NCBI GenBank assembly: GCA_034231615.1
Contig: CM067306.1
Location: 67,971,579 to 68,035,578 of the forward strand
DNA length: 64,000 nucleotides
Direction of reading: 5' to 3'
From: Meghimatium bilineatum
Lineage: Eukaryota > Mollusca > Gastropoda > Stylommatophora > Philomycidae
Shown here: positions 28,301-41,700 of the stretch, piece by piece
Layout: the number at the start of each line of letters is the position of its first letter
How positions within the stretch are numbered: position 1 is the stretch's first letter
Translations under genes and position numbers: made by a program
The notes under the pieces: generated by a model
What the model was told of the DNA's origin: nothing
What the model saw: only the letters and a program-made list of their open reading frames with translations
Databases searched by the model: none

Positions 28301-31300
28301 TAGTTTGAGGGTTAATTACATGTTCTGGACTTTATTACTGTGATATTGTATGAGACAATTTGTTCAAATAATGCTATTTCTTGACAAATATTTTATTCAC
28401 CTTTGTCTTATTCCAGGATCAGTGGTCATCAGGTAGTGGGTCAGGTCAGCCCACATTGGTACCCAGGACAGTTGGAAAACAAGTTACTCTCATTGAGAGG
28501 ATAGGTAAGTCTATGGGAACTGTAATAGTTTGAAGTATATATACATCTGTGGTGAACTATAGTAGTTGATATCCCGAGGCCACGCCCGTCAGAGGGTCGG
28601 CGAGTCAAAAGCAATCACTTCCCTCGCCTGGTCGAGCGGGGTCGCGGTGGTGGCACAATCTTCTTCCGTGCTCGAGGGAAGATAAATGTTGCTGTCACTG
28701 GGGCTCAGTGGAAGCGCGATGGGCTCTCGAGGATCGCGACAGATCTCTGTGGCCTCAAGTGCATGCTGCGCCATCTATCCCTATGGTCGTCCAACAAATC
28801 TCTTCATCCTCCTTGCAACACGAGCGGCTCTTGATTGCATATTCCTGGCGGTGGAGATTCTCGTACTGTTGCTACTGACGCCGCTGCTGCTGCTGTTCGG
28901 CAGGACTCGGATCGATAGTAGTTGAATGGATAGGTAAGTGTGTCTTGAGGAACTGTGGTAGGTGAAAGGAAAGGAAAGTCTGTGGGGAACTGTCATAGTT
29001 GAGAGGTTAGATAAATCTGTGGGGAATTGTAGTTGGAAGGTTAGGTAAGTGTTATGAGGAACTGTGGTAGTTGGAAGGTTAGGTAAGTGTTATGAGGAAC
29101 TGTGGTAGTTGGAAGGTTAGGTAAGTGTTATGAGGAACTGTGGTAGTTGGAAGGTTAGGTAAGTGTTATGAGGAACTGTGGTAGTTGGAAGGTTAGGTAA
29201 GTGTTATGAGGAACTGTGGTAGTTGGAAGGTTAGGTAAGTGTTATGAGGAACTGTGGTAGTTGAGATGATACATACGTCTGTGGGGAACTGTGGTAGTTG
29301 GATGGATAGGTAATTCTGTGTTGAGAAACTGTGGTATTTCAGAAGATAGGTGAATTGTGGTAGTTGAGAGAATACATTATTCTGTTGGGAACTGTGGTAG
29401 TTGGAAGGATAGGTACGTACGTCTGTGGTGGGGAATTGTGATAATTGGAAGGGTAGATACGTACGTCTGTGGTGGGGAATTGTGATAATTGGAAGGGTAG
29501 ATAAGTCAGTGGGGAACTGTCGTAGTTGAGAGGATAGGTAAGTCTGTGAGGTACTGTCGTAGTTGAGAGGATACCTGATCTGTGGGGAACTGTGGTAGCT
29601 GAGAGGATAGGTAAGTCTGTGGGGAACTGTTACAGTTGAGAGGATAGGTAAGTGTGTGAGGAACTATGGTAGTTGAGAGGATAGGTAAGTCTGTGGTGTG
29701 AGAAACTGTGGTAGTTGGAAGGATAGGTATGTCTGTTGTGGTAAAATGTGGTAGTTGAGAGAATAGGTAAGTCTATGGTGAGGAACTGGTAGTTGAGAGG
29801 ATAGTCAAGTCTATGGGGAACTGTGGTAGTTGGGAAAATAGTTTAGTCTGTGGTGAACTGTGGTTAGTTAGTTAGTTCCTTTCGTGCTGCAGGCGGTACA
29901 TAGGACAGAAGTTTTGATTTCCATGTGTTGTGGTCCGCTGCTTGCAGTTTTAGCTCTTGTATGGTCTAGCAGCTTATTGTTTCCCCTTCTTTAAGTATGG
30001 TGTTTTTTAGGGTTGCTTTAGGTCTTCTTTATTTTCTTTTATCCTCAGGTGTCCACAGAAGGGCATGTTGGTTTATTCTGTTTTCATCTAGTCTTAAAAC
30101 GTGAATCCGGTATTTGCATCTGCATTTTCTTATGATGTTTGAAACATATTCTTGGTGTGTTTTGTTTCTTAAATCACTATTTGTGATGAAATCGCTCCAT
30201 TTTATGTTCATCAGTTTCCGGAGACATTTGTTTTCGAAGCTGCTTATTGGTCAGAATTTTTGGTCTGTTGCTTGAGTTGATTTCCAGCTTTCACTTCCAT
30301 ATGGTAAAACTGGGACAATTTAGGAGTTGAATAGCTTTAGCTTGGTGTTTCTTCCTAGATCATTTGATTTCCAGATATTAGTTAGTTTAGTGAATGTGCT
30401 AGCTGCAACTGCTATGCGTGTATTTATTTTTTTCATTGAGTCTCCATCAACAAACATTTGACTGCTCAAGTAATTAAAGTTGGTGAAATTTTCTAGTATT
30501 TGGTTGTTTACTGAGATGTTTGTTGAACTGGTAAATTCCATGATTTTTTTATTTAGATGTGTTGGTTTGGAGGCTTTTTGAACTGCGAGTGTGCATAGTC
30601 TGTTGGTTATATCATGTGTTTGTTGATGAGTAGAGTTTAAGATTGGGATGTGATTTGCAAAATCAAGGCCAGTTAATATGTTGTTTTTGAGCCATTGGAT
30701 GCCCACTTTTTCGTCTGGAATGGTTTTATGCATGATAAAATTGATGGCTATTCCAAATAACATTGGCGATAATACGCAGCCCTGTTTCACTCCTGTGTCG
30801 ACATTGAACCATTTTGAAATTTCTGTTTCTGTTCTTACACAACAGGTTGCTTCTTAGTAAAGGGCTTTTATGATGATTATATATTTTATTTGGAATCCAT
30901 AAATCTTTAGGATTTCCCATAGTGCAGGTCGATGTATTCTGTCCAATGTCTTTTGGAAGTCTATAAAGTTAATAACTAAAGGAGTTTGAAACTCAATTGA
31001 AATTTTTATATTTCTAGGCATGAAGGTGTGGTCTACACATGAACGGTTAGGTCTAAAGCCGGCAAACTGTGGTACTTGGAATTATTTGTATGTCTGTGGG
31101 GAACTGTGATAGTTGGAAGGATAGTTAAGTCTGTTGTGAACTGTGGTGGTTGGAAGGATAGGTAAGTCTGTGGGAACTGTGGTAGTTGGAAGGGTAGATA
31201 AGTCTGTGATGAATTTTGGTACTTGTAAGTATAGATTACTCGGTTGTTCGGTTGTGTAAACTACTGCCAACATAAAACCTACCACTGTTTATGAACCAGA

Positions 31301-34300
31301 ACCATAGTTACTATTATGTCCTCATCAAAAGAAATTTTACACCGTATTGCCCTTGCAGCGGGTGCTTTCAATAAACTACGCAACATATGGACGTCAAACA
31401 CACTAAGAAACACCACAAAACTCAAGTTGTTTAACTCCAACATCATCCCTATTCTATCATATGGGTGCGAAAGTTGGAAAGCCACAAAAGCCACAGATAA
31501 AAGACTCGACTCCTTTGAAAACAACTGCCTACGTACCATTCTGAATGTTAAGTGGAGTGACTTTAAATCTAACACTACTATAAGAGAGGAAAGCAAACAA
31601 ACCTATATATCTTCCTTCATTAGACAAAGGCGTTGGACTTACATCGGCCATGTTCTCAGAATGAACAGCCTAAGAATTCCCCAGCAATCACTATATTGGG
31701 TGCCACCTGGAGTAAGAAGAAGAGGGAGACCTAGAGAAACTCTACGAAGAACCATTAATAGAGAAGGCATGTCAATGAACCTAAACAACACGCAACAATT
31801 GAAAGACCTGGCAACACAAAGACAGAAATGGAAGGCTATGGTTTCTGCCCTATGCGCCGCCTATGGCCCTGGAGGAACATAACATAACATAACAAGGATA
31901 GGTAAGTCATAGGGGAACTTTGGTATTTGGAAGGATAGTTAAGTCTCCGGTGGGGAATTGTGATAGTTGGAAGGGTAGATAAGTCATTGGGGAACTGTCA
32001 TAGTTGAGAGGATAGGTAAGTCTGTGAGGAACTGTTGTAGTTGAGAGGATAGGTAATTATGTGGGGAACTGTGTTAATTGGATGAATAAGTTAGTCTTTG
32101 GAGAACTGTGTTAATTGGATGAATAAGTTAGTCTTTGGAGAACTGTGTTAATTGGATGAATAAGTAAGTCTTTGGAGAACTGTGTTAATTGGATGAATAA
32201 GTAAGTCTTTGGAGAACTGTGTTAATTGGATGAATAAGTAAGTCTTTGGAGAACTGTGGTAGTTGGATGAATAAGTAAGTCTTTGGAGAACTGTGGTAGT
32301 TGGATGAATAAGTAAGTCTTTGGAGAACTGTGTTAATTGGATGAATAAGTAAGTCTTTGGAGAACTGTGGTAGTTGGATGAATAAGTAAGTCTTTGGAGA
32401 ACTGTGGTAGTTGGATGAATAAGTAAGTCTTTGGAGAACTGTGGTAGTTGGATGAATAAGTAAGTCTTTGGAGAACTGTGGTAGTTGGATGAATAAGTAA
32501 GTCTTTGGAGAACTGTGGTAGTTGGATGAATAAGTAAGTCTTTGGAGAACTGTGGTAGTTGGATGAATAAGTAAGTCTTTGGAGAACTGTGGTAGTTGGA
32601 TGAATAAGTAAGTCTTTGGAGAACTGTGGTAGTTGGAAGGATATCTACATCATGTTTAGCAACTGATGGTTGGAAGGAAATTACTTATATACACAACAAA
32701 CTCACATATACACAACAAACTCACATATACACAACAAACTCACATATACACAACAACACATGTGTTAACTTACACAATATCCACTTTTTACAACACTCAC
32801 TTATGTAAGAAAACACCCTCATTTGTAAGTACAACACCCACACATGTAAACACGACACCCACAGTCTAGGTTACTCATCTGTTTGTTTGTTACTCCTCAT
32901 GCCTTCTTTTTTGTCCCTCCCCCTTCAACTCAAATGTTCTCTCACTCTGTAATGATATGATATGGGACCTTGTATATTGCAGGCAAAGGTCGATTTGGAG
33001 AAGTCTGGCGTGGCAAGTGGCTGGATGAGGATGTTGCAGTGAAGACTTTTTCATCACTGGAAGAGATCAGCTGGAACCAGGAGACAGAGATCTACAACAC
33101 AGGCATGTTACACCACGAGAACATCTTGGGATACTATGCGTCTGATACTGTTGGAGTCCTGTCTTGCACACAGAACTGGTTAATCTTGCAGTATCATCGC
33201 AATGGATCTTTGTATGATTATTTGCAGGTATGTGTGTGTGTGTGTGTGCCTTGTCTAGGATTCTTGATTAGAGTCAGCACGCAGGACATTCTCACATGTG
33301 CTCCACTCCAGCAGCCATCCAAGAGTATACAGAATCAAAGTCCCAGTCAGATGATCTTTGTAACTTTCCAGAGATGGCACACTTTCTCCCTTCACCCCTG
33401 GTTATCCATACATCTATTATTTTGTGTAAGATTATGTTATTATATCCAGCATTATCTTCTTCACTCTGTAGTAAATCACTTCTACAATCTGTAGTAAATC
33501 ACTTCTTTACTCTGTAGTAAATCAATAACATCTTCACTCTGTAGTAAATCAATAATGTCTTTACTCTGTAGTAAATAACTTCTACAATCTGTAGTAAATC
33601 ACTTCTTTACTCTGTAGTAAATCAATAACATCTTCACTCTGTAGTAAATCAATGATGTCTTTACTCTGTAGTAAATCACTTCTACAATCTGTAGTAAATC
33701 ACTTCTTTACTCTGTAGTAAATCAATAACATCTTCACTCTGTAGTAAATCAATAACATCTTCACTCTGTAGTAAATCAATGATGTCTTCACTCTGTAGTA
33801 AATCAATGATGTCTTCACTCTGTAGTAAATCAATGACATCTTCGCTCTGTAGTAAATCACTTCTTTACTCTGTAGTAAATCAATAACATCTTCACTCTGT
33901 AGTAAATCAATGATGTCTTTACTCTGTAGTAAATCAATGATGTCTTTACTCTGTAGTAAATCAATGATGTCTTTACTCTGTAGTAAATCAATGATGTCTT
34001 TACTCTGTAGTAAATTACTTCCTCATTCTGTAGTAAATCAATGACATCCTCACTCTGTAGTAAATCAATGACTTCTTTACTCTGTAGTAAATCACTTCTT
34101 TACTATTTAATAAATCAATGACTTCTTTACTCTTTAATAAATCAATGACTTCTTTACTCTGTAGTAAATCACTTCTTTACTCTTTAATAAATCAATGACT
34201 TCTTTACTCTTTAATAAATCAATGACTTCTTTACTCTTTAATAAATCAATGACTTCTTTACTCTGTAGTAAATCACTTCTACACTCTTTAATAAATCAAT

Positions 34301-37300
34301 GACTTCTTTACTCTTTAATAAATCAATGGCTTCTTTACTCTTTAATAAATCAATGACTTCTTTACTCTGTAGTAAATCACTTCTTTACTCTTTAATAAAT
34401 CAATGACTTCTTTACTCTTTAATAAATCAATGACTTCTTTACACTTTAATAAATCAATGACTTCATTACTCTTTAATAAATCAATGACTTCTTTACTCTT
34501 TAATAATCAATGACTTCTTTACTCTGTAGAAAATCTCTTCTCCCTCTTTAATAAATCAATGACTTCTTTACTCTGTAGAAAATCTCTTCTCCCTCTTTAA
34601 TAAATCAATGACTTCTTTACTCTGTAGTAAATCACTTCTACACTTTAATAAATCAATGACTTCTTTACTCTTTAATAAATCAATGACTTCTTTACTCTTT
34701 AATAATCAATGACTTCTTTACTCTGTAGAAAATCTCTTCTCCCTCTTTAATAAATCAATGACTTCTTTACTCTGTAGTAAATCACTTCTACACTTTAATA
34801 AATCAATGACTTCTTCACTCTTTAATAAATCAATGACTTCTTTACACTTTAATAAATCAATGACTTCTTTACACTTTAATAAATCAATGACTTCATTACT
34901 CTTTAATAAATCAATGACTTCTTTACTTTGTAGAAAATCTCTTCTCCCTCTTTAATAAATCAATGACTTCTTTACTCTGTAGAAAATCTCTTCTCCCTCT
35001 TTAATAAATCAATGACTTCTTTACTCTGTAGTAAATCACTTCTACACTTTAATAAATCAATGACTTCTTTACACTTTAATAAATCAATGACTTCTTTACA
35101 CTTTAATAAATCAATGACTTCTTTACTCTTTAATAAATCAATGACTTTACTCTGTAGTAAATCATTTTGACTTACTTCACTCTGTATAGAAAGCGAATAC
35201 ATAACTATAAGTAATCCTACACAACAAAGACATACAAGCAATCCTAGGCATGAAATCCTATGCAACACACATATATACATGAAAATCCTTCACAAAACAT
35301 ACATGCATATAAGTAATCCTACACAACACACACATGTAATGCTACATAACACAAACATATAAGTAATCCTACACAACACACGCATGTAATGCTACATAAC
35401 ACAAACATATAAGTAATCCTACACAACACACACATGTAATGCTACATAACACAAACATATAAGTAATCCTACACAACACACACATGTAATGCTACATAAC
35501 ACAAACATATAAGTAATCCTACACAACACACACATGTAATGCTACATAACACAAACATATAAGTAATCCTACACAACACACACATGTAATGCTACATAAC
35601 ACAAACATATAAGTAATCCTACACAACACACACATGTAATGCTACATAACACAAACATATAAGTAATCCTACACAACACACACATGTAATGCTACATAAC
35701 ACAAACATATAAGTAATCCTACACAACACACACATGTAATGCTACATAACACAAACATATAAGTAATCCTACACAACACACACATGTAATGCTACATAAC
35801 ACAAACATATAAGTAATCCTACACAACACACACATGTAATGCTACATAACACAAACATATAAGTAATCCTACACAACACACACATGTAATGCTACATAAC
35901 ACAAACATATAAGTAATCCTACACAACACACACATGTAATGCTACATAACACAAACATATAAGTAATCCTACACAACACACACATGTAATGCTACATAAC
36001 ACAAACATATAAGTAATCCTACACAACACACACATGTAATGCTACATAACACAAACATATAAGTAATCCTACACAACACACACATGTAATGCTACATAAC
36101 ACAAACATATAAGTAATCCTACACAACACACACATGTAATGCTACATAACACAAACATATAAGTAATCCTACATAGTAAATCAATGACTGATCTTAAATG
36201 ATTGGCCCTATCACTCTTGAATACTCTGCTATCAATCACAGCATTATTCACCAATGTGCTCTTTTTATTTCGTCTGAACCCCACATGACCAGAGCCATAT
36301 ATCCATGTAATACTTTGTACAACCGAGTTGTTTAGTAACATGACTCCATTGCTTTCGTATGCTGCATTCGGCTTTCTATATTCAGCAGCTTTTTTGTGTA
36401 GGATTATATGTAATAAAAATATGTAGGATCGCATATGTTTGTGATGTGTAGGATTACTTATAGATATGTTTTTATTGTTTAGGATTAATTGTATATATTT
36501 GTGTGTTATCTAGGATTACTTATATGTTTGTATTATTTAGGATTACTTATATGAATATGTGTGTTTTGTGTAAGATTTTCATTTACCTGTATATAAGTGT
36601 GTTGCATAGGATTTCATGTATGTTGTATAGGATTATTTGTATGTCTTTGTTGTGTAGGATTACTTATATGTGTGTACTATGTAGGATTACTTATATGTTT
36701 GTGTTATGTAGGATTACATGTGTGTGTTGTGTATGATTATTTATATGTATGTGTGTTTTGTGTAGGATTTCATGCATATGTGTGTTGCATAGGATTTCAT
36801 GTATTTTGTATAGGATTCTTGTATGTGTTAATTGTGTAGGATTACTTATATGTATGCTTTAATTGTATGAGATTACTTATCTGTATTATGCTTATGTTGT
36901 GTGAGATTATGCATATGTATGTTTATGTTGTATATGATTACTTATGTGTATGTTTGTATCATAAAGCGTTTACAAGGTTTGCCAAAACAAGAATTTCTTT
37001 TGACAGATTGTATGCAAATGTGTGGCATAGAAATAGCATCAACCTATAGACAGCTGAAAGTTTACAGAGCAGTGGTACTTCCAGTGCTGTTATACACTAG
37101 TGAAATATGGACTCTGTATAGTCGTCACATGAAGAAACTCAATCACTTTCACACAACTTGTCTCAGAAAAATTATGACCTTCAGATGACAAGACACGATT
37201 CCGTATACCACAGTCCTTGACAGATCTGGTATTGACATATATACCTAGCATTGACACTAATTCTGATGCAGACACAGATTCATTGGGCAGGTCATCTGGT

Positions 37301-38689
37301 ATTGAAATATATACCCAGCATTGACACTAATTCTGATGCAGACACAGATTCATTGGGCAGGTCATTTGGTATGTATACCAGATCATCGCCTGCCAAAGAT
37401 ACATCTACATGGTGAGCAGGAGAAGGGCACAAGACCTCAAGGTGGCAAAAGTAAATGCTACAAGGACTCGTTAAAGACGTCACTGAAAGCCTTTGAAATA
37501 GACCAACATACATGAGAAGAACTTGCACAAAGTAGATCTACAGTCAAAAAGATTGCATGATTTTGTGAAAAGATGAGAAATGCAGCAGCTCAACAGTGGA
37601 GAGTAGCTAGAAAGTCACAGACAGACCCAAAACCGTCAACAATGATCATCTCATGCCCAGACTGTTCAAGGACATTTGCGGCTCAAATAAGGCTTATTAG
37701 CTATCTACAAACTCATAATCAAGAACATATCATCAACTGAATTTCAAAAGTGGATGTAACAAATGGTCATCATCATCATGTGATGGACAAATAACAAACA
37801 AATATGTATGGTTATGTTGAGTAAGATTATATATATGTATGTTTATGTTGAGTGAGATTATATATATGTATGTTTATGTTGAGTGAGATTATATATATGT
37901 ATGTTTATGTTGAGTGAGATTATATATATATATGTTTATGTTGAGTAAGATTATATATATGTATGTTTATGTTGAGTAAGATTATATATATGTATGTTTA
38001 TGTTGAGTGAGATTATATATATATATGTTTATGTTGAGTAAGATTATATATATATATATGTATGTTTATGTTAAATGTAATGTTTATGTTGAGTGAGATT
38101 ATATATATATATGTTTATGTTGAGTAAGATTATATATATATATGTATGTTTATGTTGAGTAAGATTATATATATATATATAATATGATTATATTATATAT
38201 ATATATATATATATGTATGTTTATGTTGAGTAAGATTATATATATGTATGTTTATGTTGAGTGAGATTATATATATGTATGTTTATGTTGAGTAAGATTA
38301 TATATATATATATGTATGTTTATGTTGAGTAAGATTATATATATATGTATGTTTATGTTGAGTAAGATTATATATATGTATGTTTATGTTGAGTGAGATT
38401 ATATATATATGTATGTTTATGTTGAGTAAGATTATATATATATATATGTATGTTTATGTTGAGTAAGATTATATATATTTTATTATATATATGTATGTTT
38501 ATGTTGAGTAAGATTATATATATGTATGTTTATGTTGAGTAGATTATATATATATATGTATGTTTATGTTGAGTAAGATTATATATATATTTTGATTATA
38601 TATGTATGTTTATGTTGAGTAAGATTATATATATATATGTATGTTTATGTTGAGTAAGATTATATATATGTATGTTTATGTTGAGTAAG

Positions 38690-38780
<91 letters not shown>

Positions 38781-41700
38781 GTTGAGTAAGATTATATATA
38801 TATATATGTATGTTTATGTTGAGTAAGATTTTATATATGTATGTTTATGTTGAGTAAGATTTTATATATGTATGTTTATGTTGAGTGAGATTATATATAT
38901 GTACATTTATGCTGAGTAAGATTACTTATATGTACATTTATGTTGAGTAAGATTTTATATATATATGTATGATTATGTTGAGTAAGATTACTTATATGTA
39001 CATTTATGTTGAGTAAGATTTTATATATATATATGTATGATTATGTTGAGTAAGATTACTTATATGTACATTTATGTTGAGTAAGATTACTTATATGTAC
39101 GTTTATGTTGAGTAAGATTACTTATATGTACGTTTATGTTGAGTAAGATACTTATATGTACGTTTATGTTGAGTAAGATTACTTATATGTACGTTTATGT
39201 TGAGTGAGATTACTTTAATTTCTTGGTTAAAATTCCACCTGATCTCCAGCGCAGTGAAATAGACATTGAAGAGATGCTGTTACTTGCCCACTCAGCTGCT
39301 GCTGGGCTTGCCCATCTTCACACAGAAATCAAAGAGGGAACAGGGAAGCATGATAAACCTGCAATAGCTCACAGGTAGATAGGTGTTGAGAGGAAGAGAA
39401 AACTTTGAGAGAAGGTTTTGAGAAGTATTGTGTGTGTGTGTGCTGAGATCAATTTTTAAGAGTTGGCATTTAGAAAACAATTGGGGTGCTACAGGTAATG
39501 TATTGCTCTCGTGCGGACTCAGGGTTAGCAGTTAGCCAAGATCCTAAAAGTACCTCCTCGTGGTGCACCCTGGAAATAGAAAAATTGCGGCTTGTGATGT
39601 TTCCGTTCAACACTTTTGGAGATGGTGTCTGTAAATATGGAGCCTGCAGATGGAATGTGAATTGACTGCAGAAAGACAAGCAAAATCTCCCACACCTCTG
39701 TTAACACATACAGCGGCACTGTGAACACACACACAGTACCACAAGGCAGTCTGGCTCTGGCAGTATAAACACAGATGCATTGGAGGGGTGGTCAATGCAA
39801 ATGTCTCGAAATGGGTAGATGGTGTTTGTACAGATAACCAAGTACGATGAGAGGGCATCACAGTGCCTGAGGGCAGTACCAAGTGAAAATAGAATGGGAA
39901 AATGCTACATGGAAATCTGAATTAAAAGTCTTGTTCAGCTCAAGCTAAAGAACAAGCTTCTAGTCCCTGATGCTCTTAGATATGTGTAGAGACTCAGATT
40001 TGGATGAAGGGTTCACGATGTCAGTGAGTGACACCTCAATTAAGAGGGCAAACAAAACCGGACCAATTCTACTGTCAAGTTTTTCCTATACCGAAATCAT
40101 ACTTATAGAAGAGAAAAGGTTTAGTACTCAATGGGCACAGGCACAATACGTCTAATTACGCAAGACAAGTTCACTGGTAGGGGAACACCTCATGCAAGAG
40201 AGACGTAGTTGACCCAAGCTTAAATCCCTGATTACCGCCTCCTCAGAGACTGCCATCCAGGGATGTGTTTTAATCTGAAAGTCCAAGGGCACAGTGGGTG
40301 ATAAACCATCACTCTGAAGAGTCGTACTTATATAGAACACAGGTCTTAGAAGTTTCACTTGTTGACAACTAAGGGGCTATGGGGTGTAAATATTAACAAA
40401 TTTCAGTTTTACAGCAGTATTACCTTTTATTGATCTCTGAAGAGATCTGTCACCTGGCAACAAATTGTAAGGCTGTCACAGGCTAAGGAAGCTCACCTAA
40501 ATCAAAGGCATGTTTAAATCAGATGTGCTGGATCTTCCAAGGTGCAAATAACATGGCTATGTTGTAAACTTGCAGCACAACATACTTCTCGGCCCCCTGC
40601 GGAAATCATACAAACTTTCTCATGATGGTTATCAGAGAGCAAGCGCAGAAGAAGAAAAGAATTGGTAGAAAATATTTTTGTTTAATTTGAGAGAAGAAAA
40701 TTTATAGAAAGTTTAGAGAGAAGGTATTGAGAGAAAGTTTGGAGAGAAGGTATTGAGGTATATCTGTCATTTATCATCTAACCATCTTCAGGGTTGTAAG
40801 CCATTTATGCTCATACATTTTAAGGGATATCAATCATTTATGATTACTTACACATCTTCAGGGATATCAGCCATTTATCATCTTACATATCTTCAGAGCC
40901 ATTTATCCTCACACATTTTAAGGGATATGAACCATTTATGATCCACTTACACATCTTCAGGGATATCAAATCCAAGAATATCCTAGTTAAAGATAATGGC
41001 CAGTGCTGTATTGGAGACCTTGGTCATGCAGTCAGAAGCAGCAATCTAAGCACAGATGCGGGACTTTACAAACTGGTAAGCCTAACCCTGTTGCTTAATA
41101 TCATCAATTTCATAACCCCCCCTCCCCCAAATTTAAGGGGAGCTACTTTAGAAATATAAATACAAACGTTCAGCAATGCCTCTATGTTCTCAGTTCATGG
41201 TTTGAGAATATAGAAATTTAATCCCACCATGCCTCTCTTTTCCCAGTTCCTGGTTTGAGTGTAGGGAAAGTACTTAATCCCATCATACCCCTCTGTTCTC
41301 AGTTCCTGGTTTGAGTGTAGGGAAAGTACTTAATCCCATCATACCCCTCTGTTCTCAGTTCCTGGTTTGAGTGTAGGGAAAGTACTTAATCCCATCATGC
41401 CTCTCTGTTCTCAGTTCCTGGTTTGAGTGTAGAGAAACATAATGCCATCATAAGGTTCTGCTTTTAGTTCTCTGTTTCATTGTAGAGAAATGTAATCCCA
41501 CCATGCCTCTTTGTTCTCAGTGTGTAGTAGTGTAGAGAAGCTGCCATACATCACATACGTTGATCAACAGAGAGATGAAGCTGTCAGACATCACATAATT
41601 GTAGATATACCTAAGGGAGATTTAACATATGTCCCCAAGCAAGATTAAAGCAACTATGGACATGTCATGTGTACAGTCATATATGTGACTGGGAATCTCT

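Larger units (their letters stand above)
28505..32640. repeat. Intron 4 minisatellite, 37-38 bp unit built on the exon 4 splice donor
   Basis: Array blocks lie at 28505-28569, 28915-29864, 31066-31265 and 31894-32640, about 50 units in all. The general unit is agttgagaggatag, gtaagtctgtgg and ggaactgtggt. The first unit overlaps exon 4: its last 12 bases TTGAGAGGATAG plus donor GTAAGTCT recur exactly at 29526, 29673 and 32004. Sub-families differ by block (ggaaggttaggtaagtgt at 29040-29260; ggatgaataagtaagtct at 32085-32640). LINE pieces and a GC-rich insert split the array. Confidence 0.93.

Noticed and set aside
28589-28996. Host exon inside the GC-rich insert
   Set aside because: It is bounded by a target duplication, not by splice sites, and lies inside the intron 4 array.
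35285-36175. CRISPR-like regular repeats
   Set aside because: The whole 50-bp unit repeats with no variable spacers, and the genome is eukaryotic.
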